This document shows, piece after piece, positions 19,914 through 29,900 of a stretch of 64,000 bases of DNA. Origin of the DNA: Cafeteria roenbergensis (Eukaryota > Sar > Bigyra > Bicosoecida > Cafeteriaceae); assembly GCA_008330645.1 (NCBI GenBank), contig VLTN01000002.1, positions 992,001-1,056,000 on the forward strand, given 5' to 3'. Below the pieces are notes generated by a model. It saw only the letters and a list, made by a program, of their open reading frames with translations. It searched no databases and was not told where the DNA came from. A program made the translations under genes and the position numbers. Positions within the stretch are counted from its first letter, which is position 1; each line of letters begins with the position of its first letter.

Positions 19914-20649
19914 TCGAGACCCACGGGCCTGGGCTGTGCCCTGACGCCGCCGCCGCCGCCGCCGCGAGTCCCATCCGCGGCCAAAGGCACCCACCGCGCG
20001 AGCCAGCCTGCTCCCGGGTCGCGAGCGCGTCGCAAGCTGCGTGGCGCCGATCCCCACTCTCCGTGCTGGCGCGAGCCAAGGGGGGCTGCATTCCGTGCCG
20101 CCTCGACACGCCCCACCCGAGACTTGGATGCTTGCGTGAAAGCGACCGCCGTGCCACGCAACGGAGACCCCAGCCTGCGCGCGCCCAGCCCGATGCCAGC
20201 GATTCGCTCACGCCCACCCACGTTCATGTTAAACAGGAAGCCGTTGACTCGCGCAGTTCGTTTCATGATCCCGGCGCTGTGCCCCGGCCGGCCGGGCCAC
20301 GGCGGCCCTTGCTTGCAAACCGTGACAGCTCGCGAAGGGCAGCGACTCGAATGTGGTCTGCAAGAGAGCCCGACACGCAAGGCACTGGAAACGCGAATGC
20401 AAAGGGGCAGAGAGCCGGGGAGCAGCCTGGGCAAAGAGCCGCGACGAGGGCAGCGCGTTTGCCTCAGCGGCAACGCCAGCCTGCCCACTTGAGTCGGCGG
20501 GCATGGCTTGGGCCTCGCCCTGCCCGCAGCAGCCACGCCTGCTGCGCCGCTGCAAGGGCCTGCTCCAGGCTAGGTGACGCAAGGCGCGGCGAAGACGCCA
20601 CAAGGCGGGAATCCCAGCCACCAGCCTCAGCTGCGACAAGGGGCGCAGC
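19914..20649. other. Intergenic between convergent rhodopsin and pentaspan genes
   Basis: 736 bp holding the two 3' UTRs. Open frames here are short continuations of shadow frames with no recognisable protein. I see no repeat or RNA gene. Confidence 0.6.
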
Positions 20650-23595
20650 CTAGAGCACGCCTTCCCCCTGTGCGCTGGGTGAAGCCTGGCGGGTGCGCGC
20701 AAACCACGAGCGGGTGCCCCCGCTGCCGCCGGCGTCGCCCCATGCAGGCGCGGGGGCGAAGGGCTGACCGGAGGTGGATGAGCGGCTGTGCGTCGCCGGC
20801 ACCTCGGGAGGCGGCACTGCTTGGACGCCGCTGGGAGCGGCTGCAGTGGCGCTCGGCTGGTGCGAGCGGCGCCCGCGGCGAGACCGCTGGGGCATCCTGA
20901 GCGGGATGATTGCAATGTTCTCCTCCCCCTCCTCGCTCCTGGCGTGGGTAGCGGCGGCCCCGGGCGCGAAGCCGCCGCTGCTCCGAGAGGCTCCTCCCCC
21001 CGACGGCGCCGAGCTCGGCGGCTCCCACGCCCCGGAGCGGTCGCTGGATGCGCGGTGCATCGGGGCGGCCCAGGACACGTGCGAGGCGTGACGCGGCTGG
21101 GCAGCCGGCGCCATGGGAGCCCCGGGCACCCCAAAGTCGTCCATGGGCACACCGGCCATTCCAAAGGGAGCCGCCGGGCGCTCGTGGGTGGGCGCCGGAG
21201 GCAGCTCCAGCTCGGCCGCGCGCGAGTCAAAGGCCGGCTCGGGAGGGGGCACCACGGCCACGCCCTGGCCGGAGGGCTCCGGGCCCTCGGGGACAGGCGG
21301 TGGCGGGCCGTCGCCGACCTCCACGGCTACCCCAGCGGTGGTGATGGCGGTTGCGCCAGCGGCGCGCCCGTCGCGGTGTGCCTCGCCGCCCTGGACGTTC
21401 CGCTTGGAGCTGCGGCTGCGAGTGCGGGGCCCGGCCTCTCGCTGCCTCCTGCCCACAGCCTCGTCAAAGGCCTCCAGCCACGTCGTGCTGGCTTCCGCTG
21501 GGTGGAGCATGCACGGGCCGATGGCGCACAGCGAGATGGCCAGCAGGCCGCAAGCGAGCCCCAGGGAGCCGAAGGCGAGCTGCGTGCTGACCGGGTCGAC
21601 GAACCGCTGGCAGAGGGGCAGAGTGAGCGACGCGGCGGTCGCCCTCACGCTGGTGCACGTGAAGTGGGCGGTCAGGTCGCTGTTGGTCCTCGCCACCACG
21701 GCCTCGAACGCCTCGGCCGCAGCCACAACAAGCTGGTGCGTGGCTGGCGTGATGGCGGTCTGGTTGTCGGCGCTGCGCGCGGCGTCCGCAGCGTCCCCAA
21801 GCGTGATGAGGGTCTGGATGGCGACGCCCGGGAGAGAGCGGAGCGGAGCTTGCTGGAGCTGCGGGCTGACGAAGTTCTGGTCGACCAGCGCGGCGCAGGT
21901 GGTGGTCGTCGACGGGGCACCCATGGCCACCGCTGCCTCGACGGGGGCGAGGTAGTAGGCGGCTGTGGTGGCGGCTGCGTCCGAGCCGTTGACTCGCATG
22001 GCAGCTTCGCCCGCGAAGGCGGGCCGCTGCGAGCCGAACGGCCACGAGGGCCCCGGCTCCATGTCCAGCTCGGGCGAGGTGGCGACGGAGAGGGCCACCC
22101 CTGCCAGGGAGCTTCCCGGCAGAGCGCAAAAGTCGCTCAGGAGCAGCGCCGAGGCCCAGAGAGCGGCGAACATGGCGACGGAGGCCGGAAGTCCGACGCA
22201 GCCCCACGCCACAGCGGAGCAGCGGAAGCAGGCGGCGCAGCAGCGGCAGGTGCGGCAGACAGCCGAGACTCCCAGGACCACGAGCAGCACGGCCACTCCC
22301 GATGCGACGGCCGCGCCGCCGAACCCAGTCCAGAAGAGCGTCCCGGACACGGTCGCCTCAACGGACCCGATGCCCGCCCCGAGGTCGCTGAGCGCGGCGG
22401 TGGTGGCGGGCCGGCTGATCTGGGCGCCCATGCGGCCAGCAGCCTCCGCGGCGAATTCGAGGCGGGCGGCGTCAGCGGCACGGCCCTCGCTCTCCAGGGC
22501 GTCAACAGCCTGCTTGGCGGGGCCGTCGCGGGCCGCGACTGCTCCCTCGCCGATTGCTTCGGCGGAGGCGACCACGGCTCTCGCCCAGGAGCCCATGCCT
22601 GCCGAGGCAGTGGCCAGCTGGGGCGCGTTGGAAGCCAGCGTGGCGAACGGCACGACGAACAGGGCGACCACAACGCCAGCCGCGGCCAGCGCCAGCAGCA
22701 GGATGCAGCGGCTGGACCAGCGCGTGCCGCAACCGAGCGGCACTTGCTGCTCGGCAAACACAGAATCCGCCAGGGCGTCGCGCTTGCGCTCGTTGCGCTG
22801 GGCCGCGCGGCGCTGCCGGCGCTCCTGGACTGCACGGCTGTGGGTCCCGTCGAGCGCCGCCGGGTCGTCCGGCTCCTCCTCCTCCTCCTCGGCTGCTCCC
22901 ACAGCCGCCTGGAGCACAGGGCCGATCTTGGGGTGCGACTCGAGGTCCGGCGGAGCGCCGACGCACCGGCAGCACCGGTTGCGGGCGCAGCAGCACAACG
23001 TGGTGAGCGCCGCAAACAGCGCAAGCCAGACCAGCAAGAGCACCAACGCCACAGCGACCCCCGGCATGACTAGGCCCTGCGCGTAGCTCGCGGTGGGCGA
23101 TACCCCAGTCCCGGCCGAGGCATCCGGCGGCTTGGAGCAGTTGGAGAAGCCGGGAAGCACAGACACGAAGCCTCCCGCAGGGGTGGGAATGCACACAGCC
23201 CGGTCCAGGTCGAACGGCAGCGGGAGTTCCGCCGGCGCCTCGTCGAAGACCAGGTCGTACGGCCCGGCGACAGCGCGCAGCTGCGCGATGCCGCCCTGCA
23301 AAGAGCCCAGCCAGGAGTCGCGCTGGTCAATGGGAGGCGTGAGCGCCGAAGGCGTCCAGCTGGCGGACTCGTCGAGCCGGCGCGGCACATTCCGCGCAAG
23401 CCCGTCTGCCCCAGGCACCGGGAGAGCCGCAGGCCGTGCCAGCCGGCTTGCGATGCCACCTGCCAGAGACCTCAGCGACGGGAAGGCCTGTCCAGTGCGG
23501 GGAGGCTCGAGCCCTCCCAAGGGCGGGGCAGCCGTCGCGGGGAGGGAGTTGGCGAGCAGCGCAAGGCACGCAAGGGCGGCAGCGTGGCCCATCAT
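20650..23595 (-). CDS. Prominin-like pentaspan membrane glycoprotein
   Basis: One exon, 981 residues, starting at the first of two adjacent ATGs because a signal peptide follows directly (ALACLALLANSLPATAA). The frame is open further upstream but that sequence is repeat-derived. There are five hydrophobic spans, near residues 172-198, 293-318, 420-445, 460-486 and 672-697. Each of the first and third is followed at once by a Cys-rich cytoplasmic patch (CCCARNRCCRC; CRTCRCCAACFRC). Two outer loops of about 105 and 185 residues lie between spans 2-3 and 4-5, the latter with N-glycosylation sequons (NGS, NQT). This topology and the Cys-rich first inner loop are those of prominins, which sit in plasma-membrane protrusions and ciliary membranes. 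The loops are shorter than in animal prominins. The ~280-residue Pro-rich cytoplasmic tail is unique. A tweety-like or unrelated pentaspan protein remains possible. Confidence 0.6.
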   Translation of the reverse strand: MMGHAAALACLALLANSLPATAAPPLGGLEPPRTGQAFPSLRSLAGGIASRLARPAALPVPGADGLARNVPRRLDESASWTPSALTPPIDQRDSWLGSLQGGIAQLRAVAGPYDLVFDEAPAELPLPFDLDRAVCIPTPAGGFVSVLPGFSNCSKPPDASAGTGVSPTASYAQGLVMPGVAVALVLLLVWLALFAALTTLCCCARNRCCRCVGAPPDLESHPKIGPVLQAAVGAAEEEEEEPDDPAALDGTHSRAVQERRQRRAAQRNERKRDALADSVFAEQQVPLGCGTRWSSRCILLLALAAAGVVVALFVVPFATLASNAPQLATASAGMGSWARAVVASAEAIGEGAVAARDGPAKQAVDALESEGRAADAARLEFAAEAAGRMGAQISRPATTAALSDLGAGIGSVEATVSGTLFWTGFGGAAVASGVAVLLVVLGVSAVCRTCRCCAACFRCSAVAWGCVGLPASVAMFAALWASALLLSDFCALPGSSLAGVALSVATSPELDMEPGPSWPFGSQRPAFAGEAAMRVNGSDAAATTAAYYLAPVEAAVAMGAPSTTTTCAALVDQNFVSPQLQQAPLRSLPGVAIQTLITLGDAADAARSADNQTAITPATHQLVVAAAEAFEAVVARTNSDLTAHFTCTSVRATAASLTLPLCQRFVDPVSTQLAFGSLGLACGLLAISLCAIGPCMLHPAEASTTWLEAFDEAVGRRQREAGPRTRSRSSKRNVQGGEAHRDGRAAGATAITTAGVAVEVGDGPPPPVPEGPEPSGQGVAVVPPPEPAFDSRAAELELPPAPTHERPAAPFGMAGVPMDDFGVPGAPMAPAAQPRHASHVSWAAPMHRASSDRSGAWEPPSSAPSGGGASRSSGGFAPGAAATHARSEEGEENIAIIPLRMPQRSRRGRRSHQPSATAAAPSGVQAVPPPEVPATHSRSSTSGQPFAPAPAWGDAGGSGGTRSWFARTRQASPSAQGEGVL

Positions 23596-23955
23596 CGACG
23601 GCACGGGCGGCGCAAGGCCGCAGCAGGCCAAGACGGGTATGCTGCGTGCGCTGTTTCCTCTTCCCGGCGTGGCGGAGAAGTGGTCCGAGTGGCCCGCTGG
23701 AGTGTGGATGCAGACGGTGACAGGCAGCAACCAACTTGAGGTCAGCCAGTGTCGCTCTGGCTTTTTCGTTGTGCAATCGCGGGAAGGTCCGGAGCCGAAA
23801 CCCACGCGCGCGCGCGCAGAGCCACCAACGCGAACCAGTGGCGCGTGGCGGGCGCGAGTGCGTGTGAGTGCGTGTGCGTGTGTGTGTGCGCGCGTTTGCG
23901 TGTGTGTGTGTGGGGGGGGGCAATTGCCGCCCACTCGGTGCGGCGCTTCTCGAAT
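23596..23955. other. Spacer with GT-rich simple repeat between tandem genes
   Basis: 360 bp between the giant gene's 3' end and the pentaspan gene's start, both on the minus strand. Positions ~23850-23928 are a (GT/GC)n tract ending in a run of G. It presumably contains the pentaspan promoter. Confidence 0.55.
23850..23928. repeat. GT/GC-rich microsatellite ending in poly-G
   Basis: Alternating GTGTGCG units followed by (GT)n and about nine consecutive G. Alternating purine-pyrimidine sequence of this type can adopt Z-DNA. On the minus strand it lies upstream of nothing but the giant gene's terminator region and just before the pentaspan 5' end. Confidence 0.7.
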
Positions 23956-26900
23956 TCATGAACGCCCGTCGCCAACACCAGCAGCCTCATCTAGCTCCTC
24001 TGAGGCGGAGCGGTCCTGTGAAAGCGGCCGTGAATCCGAGCGCCAGGTCGACAGGTGCTCCGCGGAGCCGTCCTGGGGACGAGCGAGCGCGGCGGACCGG
24101 CCGGTGGACAGCGACGCGTGGTGGTCGACGGAGCCATCCGGGGCACCAGAGAGCGCGGCGGACCGCCCGGTGGACAGCGACGCGTGGTGGTCGACGGAGC
24201 CGTCCTGGGGGCCAGAGAGCGCAGCGGACCGGCCGGATGGAGGGGGGTCGTGGAGGTCAAAGGAGCCCGCGGCCGAGGTGGCGGCAGCGGCCGCTGCGGC
24301 TGCAGCAAACCCTGCTCCAGCGACGCTAGCGCGGCTGGACTCGGCCTCGAGGCCTGAGTCCAGCTCGGCCGCTTCTCGGGCGGCCCTGCGAATGTCCCTT
24401 GTGCGGCGCCGCTCCTCCCATAGGCTCATCATCCGCGCGTATTGCGCGCTGGGCTTGAAGGCGGGGTTGGTCGGGTCAGACTTGAGCCTGGGCCCGTCGC
24501 CCGGCTCCCTTGCCCCGAAGAAGGCCTTGTCCGACCCCAGCGCCTCGATGGCCACGTCGTCCAAGCCGCTGTCGTCGCTGTCGGCATCACGCTCGTCTCG
24601 CTCAACTCCCAGCGCCTCCAGCTCCCGCTCCTCCTCGGTCTCAAGACCCGTCTCTGCCACGTTGGTCATGCGCTGCGTGCGCCGAGCGTACGTCGCCACG
24701 GCGCGCTGCTTGTTCCGCCACCACTGCTTCGCGGTCTTCTGCCACCTCTTGAGCGTGTTGTTGCGATAGTACTCCGCGAGGGCCATCTTCTCCTCCTGCT
24801 TCCGCGCCCAGCGGACAAAAGCGGCCACGCGCTTCCGCTCCTCCGCGGCGACCTGCCTGCCGATGTACCCGCGGAACACGCGCTGAATGTCCAGCGAGGC
24901 CTTGGCGCGGCGCTGCTCCAGCTCCTTGCGCAGCCGCTCCGACTCCGCCCACCGGAACACGCGGAGTCGCTCCAGGAAGCCCCGCACCGTCTTCTGCATG
25001 CGAATCGCCGCTGCGTGCCGGGCGCGCCTCTTGCGCTCTTCGCGCGACCGCTCCTCCCGGGAGCGCTTGGCCGCCACCTCTTGGCGCCCGTGGATGCGCT
25101 CCCATCCCTTGCGCGCCATGTCGTCGGCCTGGGCCATGGCCTGGATCCGCTTCTTGCGCGCCTCGGCAGCAGCGTCCATCCGCTCGCGCTCCTCCGTCTT
25201 GCGCTTGATCTTGGGCCCGGAGGCCAGCAGCTCGGCGTCGCCCGACCCCTGCCACACCGCCCGCTGCTGCTTGATCTGCACCGAGGCCCGGAAGTAGTGC
25301 AGGGTCATGAGGAACATGGCAATCTTCAGCGTGCGCTCCGTCTCGTCCATCGCGTGCTCCACCTCCTGCCGCTGCTCCACAGCGCGGCGCAGCGCGTCTC
25401 TCATCTTCACCGCCCGCTGGATCGCCATCCACCGCTGCACCGGGGCGAGGCGCCCGTCGCCTCCGGCGAGGCCGGTCAGCTCGCCGAGCCCTGCCCCCAC
25501 GGCCAAGGCAGCTGCCGCGGGGTCCCCGGACCCGCGCGCAGCGTCGATGAGGGCCTGCGTGCGCGCCTCGGCGTCGGCCACGGCGCGGTGCGCGGCCACA
25601 GGGTCGTACACCACCATGGCACCCTGCGAGGCACCAGCGGGCCCGCCAGCGTGCTGGTGCGGAACCATGGCCCCGGCGGCCGCACCGCCCCTTGCGCCCG
25701 GAATGGCGCTGCCCACGTTTGTCGGCGCCCCGCTTGCTGGGCGACTGGCGGCAGCAGTCGAGCCGCCACGCCCGCCCCAGTCGAGGCCCGCCGAAGAGTC
25801 CGTGGCCGGCGTTCCCGGCAGCCGGGCCATGACGCCGGCCAGCCGTGCGTGCGCTGCGGCCTCGGGTCCGTCTGCCGACAGCCCCACCCCGTCGAGGGCT
25901 GTCTTGGCCATCTCCGCCTCGGTCAGCTGCCCCGCGGCCATCTTGTCGAGCAGCACGAGGCGCGCCCGCTCGGCGGCATCGGCTGGGATCACGCTGGCTG
26001 CATCCACAAAGGCCTCGGGGAATCGCTCCGCCGCAGGGTCAAGCTCGCGCAGCGTGGCGGCAGCCTTGACGTTTCGCAGAGGGTCGCCGACCGCCGGCGC
26101 CAGCCCGCGAGCGGCGTCCGCCGCAGCGGCCCGGGCGGCGGGCCCCTGGAGCGAGAAGAGCCGCGCGGCCTCGGACAGGGACTCGAACGGCCGGAGCGCC
26201 CCGTCGCCGCTGCCGATGCCCGACACCGCCCCTGCAACCTGCAGCTTGGAAGAGCGCTCGCCGAAGACCCATCCCTCCAGCATCCACTCGAGAATGTCGT
26301 CCACGATGCCCTGCGCCACCTGCCTCGAGACGATGCGGTTCGCGTCCGCCTCCAGCGCCGAGATGGCCTCTCCGCGCGCTGCCTGCTGAGGCACTCCGTG
26401 GAGCGACGTGGTGGTGATGAAGGTGGAGGAGCTCGAGTGCGCGAAGTGGAGCTCGCGGTCGATGTCGATGAGCCTGAGCCGGTTCTTCAGCTCCTGGGCC
26501 TCCGTTGCAAGCTCCTCGATCGCGTCGTCCACCGTCATGCGGTGCGTGCCACCTCGGAGGTACGACAGGACGACTCGTGACTCGCACATGATGTCGTCCT
26601 CCGGCAGCACGCGCACACGCAGCAGCTCCTGGTCCACCTCAGCCAGCCGCGCGCGGAGCTCGTCGGGGTTCTCGTGCGGAGTCCACTGCTTCCCCAGGAG
26701 CGGGTTGGGCCCCTCGCCCGTGCTGCTGGAGGCAGACCTTCCTTGGGCGCCTCCCACTGCAGCCTGGCCAGGCGCCGACGGGTCCCGGCCTGCGGCTGCC
26801 GCCGCGCGCTGCAAGCGCCGCTTGCGCAGCAGGCCGAGCCGGCCCTGCACGGCGCTGGCCATGCCCCCGTCGCCCCGGGCCCTCGCCGCCGTCGTTTCCG

Positions 26901-29900
26901 CCTGCTTGGTGGCCAGCTCCTTGGCCTTCATCTCCCTCGCCCGGCGAGGGGTCACTGGCTTGTCTGGCGCGCCCCACAGGGCAAGCGCCCCGATTTCGCG
27001 AATTGGGTCCTCTGCGTCTGGGTCAAAGTCGGCGTCGGTGATGTCTTCCCCCAGGTCCGCGCGCAGCTGCAGCATCGCCGGGTCGTCCGTGTCGATGTCG
27101 TACGTGATGCGGCGGCGGCCCATGCCCGCGTCCTTGAGCTTGGCCTCGACGGCCTTGCGCTCGTTGCGGAGCTGCGCGGCCGCAGCCACCATGTCCGTGT
27201 GCTCCTTCCCGCCGCGCGACGACGCGACTGCAGAGTGCTCCAGCTCCTTCAGCTCCCGCTCCAGCGCTGCGGCGCGCGAGCTCTCCTCCTCTTCCATCTG
27301 GCGGATGACCTCGTCGCGCGCCTCGGCCAACTTGGACTCGGCCTCTGCCGCCCGCTCCAGCGCCTCGGCGTGCCGGTCGTCGGCCACCTCGGCGAGCAGC
27401 GCCTCCTCGACGTGCTCTCGCTCGAAAATCATCGACAGCAGCACCCTGTCCAGCTCGCGCTCAAGCTCCACTCGAAGCGTCGCCGTCTCGAAACGCTGCT
27501 CCGTGCCGTGCAGCACCGGCGTGTCCATGTGCGGGTTGGGGCACGCTTGCGCGCGGTCCAGCTCCACCAGGAGGTCCCGGCACCGCCGGTCAACATCCGC
27601 AGTCAGCTTCACCTCCGGCATTTCTTGGTTCGTGCGAGACTGCACGACTCGGCGGTCGCCGGCGGCAGCGCCTACTAGCCCGCTCGCAGCCATCACAGCC
27701 CCCGGAACCTGCCCTCCTGCGCCCCCACCAGCGCTGCTGGCAGCAGCTGCCGAGCTTGGCCCCCCTGACGCGTCGGTGATGGCCAGCTGAGTGCCGCTCG
27801 GCCCGGCGGCACGGCCGCCCTTGAGCACAAGCTTGTTCCAGCGCTCCTGCATCTGCCTGGCGCGCTGCGAGAGCAGGTCCTTGAGCTTCACCGGGGCCTG
27901 CTTGGGGATGGGAACCGCCGTAAATGCCATGGAGAACAGGGAGCCCGCGGCGTGGAACTCCAGGCCGTCCTTGCGCACGCGGCCCGCAGCCGGGTCCGGC
28001 TGCCCGGCAAGCTTCTCCCGGATTTTGGCGGCAGTTGGCGACAGCACGGCCATGCTCCTCGGGTCCTCCCCCTCCGCTGCCGCGCTCGAAGTCCCCTTGA
28101 TGTTCGCTGCGAGGATGATCGCCCCGGACTCGTCCTGATCACCGAACCCCGCTGCAGGAGGCGCGGCCGGCGCGCCGGGCCGCCCGCCCCCGCGAGTCCG
28201 AGACGGCGCCACCTTTGCCATGGCCTGCAGCCCGGGGCCGGCGCGCGTGTCCATGCCAGCGGTCACCCGCTGCTGCAGGCCGCTGCGGTTTCGCGTGCGG
28301 TTGTTCATCTCAAGCTGCGCGGCCTCCGCCTCTGACATGCCAGTCTTGTGGCCGACCGGGCCTCCTCCAGCCGGGGCGTTGGAGTTCTTGCTCAGGTCGC
28401 CGATGGCCAGGCCGGACTCGTGCTTGGCTGCCTCCATCTTGATCGCCAGGCGCCCTGCAGTGGCGGCCATGCTGGGGCCCCTCGGCGTTGCGAGGCCTTC
28501 GCGGCCGCCCGCCGTCAGCGCGCCGGCCTCGCGGTGTTGTTGCTCTCCCTGGTGGTTGTGGTCTTGCTGCATGAAGGGCGGGACCGGGCGGTCGTGAAAC
28601 CGCGCAAGGAGCTGCCTGACACGCCGCTGCTCCCTGTCCAGGTTTTGGACGGGAACAGTCGCGATGCGCAGCAGCTCCGCACGCGAGAAGGTGCACACGG
28701 GCAGCTCTGTGCTGGCCCAAGGCTCGTCCTCTGGGCGAGGGCGCGCTGTGTGAGGCGGCTGCGCGTCCTCCTCGTCGTCCTCGTAGTCGCTCAATTCGGA
28801 GGCCGCCAGAGAGCTGCCCGCCGCAGCGCCTGCGCCCTGAGCGACGACCCGCTCGCGGGCCGGAGCAGACGCAGCTGTGCCAGGGCTGCGTCGCGGCGGC
28901 GCGCCCGTCGCTGGGGCCCCAGCCTGGTGCCCCTTATGGCCGGGCTCTGGGCTGCTTCCGGCCCGGGGCGGGGAGCGCGAGCGAGGGCGGCCGGCGAAGC
29001 CCCCTGCGCTTCCGGCGCGAGGCGGCGGCGGCGAGCTTGTCGCTGGGCCGGAGCCCGCCAAGCTCGCTGACCCAGCAACTGAGCGCTGCGCCGCGACGGA
29101 GCGCGATGGGGACGACGTCGAGCGGGTGCGGTCCGGGCGCGGCTGCGACAAGGAGCCGTCGCCCACTGCCAGGTCAGCAGCCGCCTCTTCGCGCGCCCTG
29201 GCCAGCTCGTCCACCGACGCCGCCTGCGACCGCTGCCCGATTCCCGCAGCCGCCGACGAGTGCGACACGCTTCTGGAGCGCGAGTACTGCTCCTTCCCCA
29301 TGGCTGTGGCAGTCAGGTCCCAGCCCGCGGCCGCTGCGACGTCTCGCAGCGAGGGCGCGGAGTTGGCAGCTGCGGGACGGCTCGCGGACCCGCTGGTGCC
29401 AGGGCGGTGAGCCGGGGAGCCCTCGGGCGTCTCCGAGTCCGCGCGAGTCCCCGCAAGGCCCGAGCCCGAGCTCAGGCCTGTGGAAGGGCGAGCGAGGGCC
29501 TCGGGGTCTGCGCTGGCCATCCCCGCGACCAGCTCCGCGGCCCCCGGCGCGAAGGTGCCGGACCGGCTCAAGCTCTGCGCGCCCTCCTCGCGGGTGGCGG
29601 GACGGGAACGCGGCGGCGCCCCTGGGGTGGCGGCGCGCTCGTGGGCGACGGCAATGATGCCTGACACGGCCTGGCGGCTGCGCAGGCCGACGACGTCTTC
29701 CGCAGGAGGCGCGCCCTGGTCCTTCAAAGTCGGAGACTGCCCAGAAAAGGGCAGCATCGGCCGGGCCAGCGGTGCAGCCGGGGAGGCGGCCCGCGGCCCT
29801 CCCGGCTTGCCCCGGACCTTGCTAGCAGCCTCTCGGATGGCGTCCTCGCGGCCGGGGGTGAGGGCGAGCATGCGCTCCATCTCCGTCTCGCTGTCCTCTT

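Noticed and set aside
20788-23073. 761-codon plus-strand frame opposite the pentaspan gene
   Set aside because: Antisense of membrane-protein codons; Arg/Gly/Ala-rich with no domain.
23850-23928. GT-rich tract as telomeric or centromeric repeat
   Set aside because: Too short, irregular, and embedded between ordinary genes; a plain microsatellite fits.
23596-23934. Upstream extension of the pentaspan protein to an earlier in-frame start
   Set aside because: The added ~110 residues come from the GT repeat and would bury the clear signal peptide.
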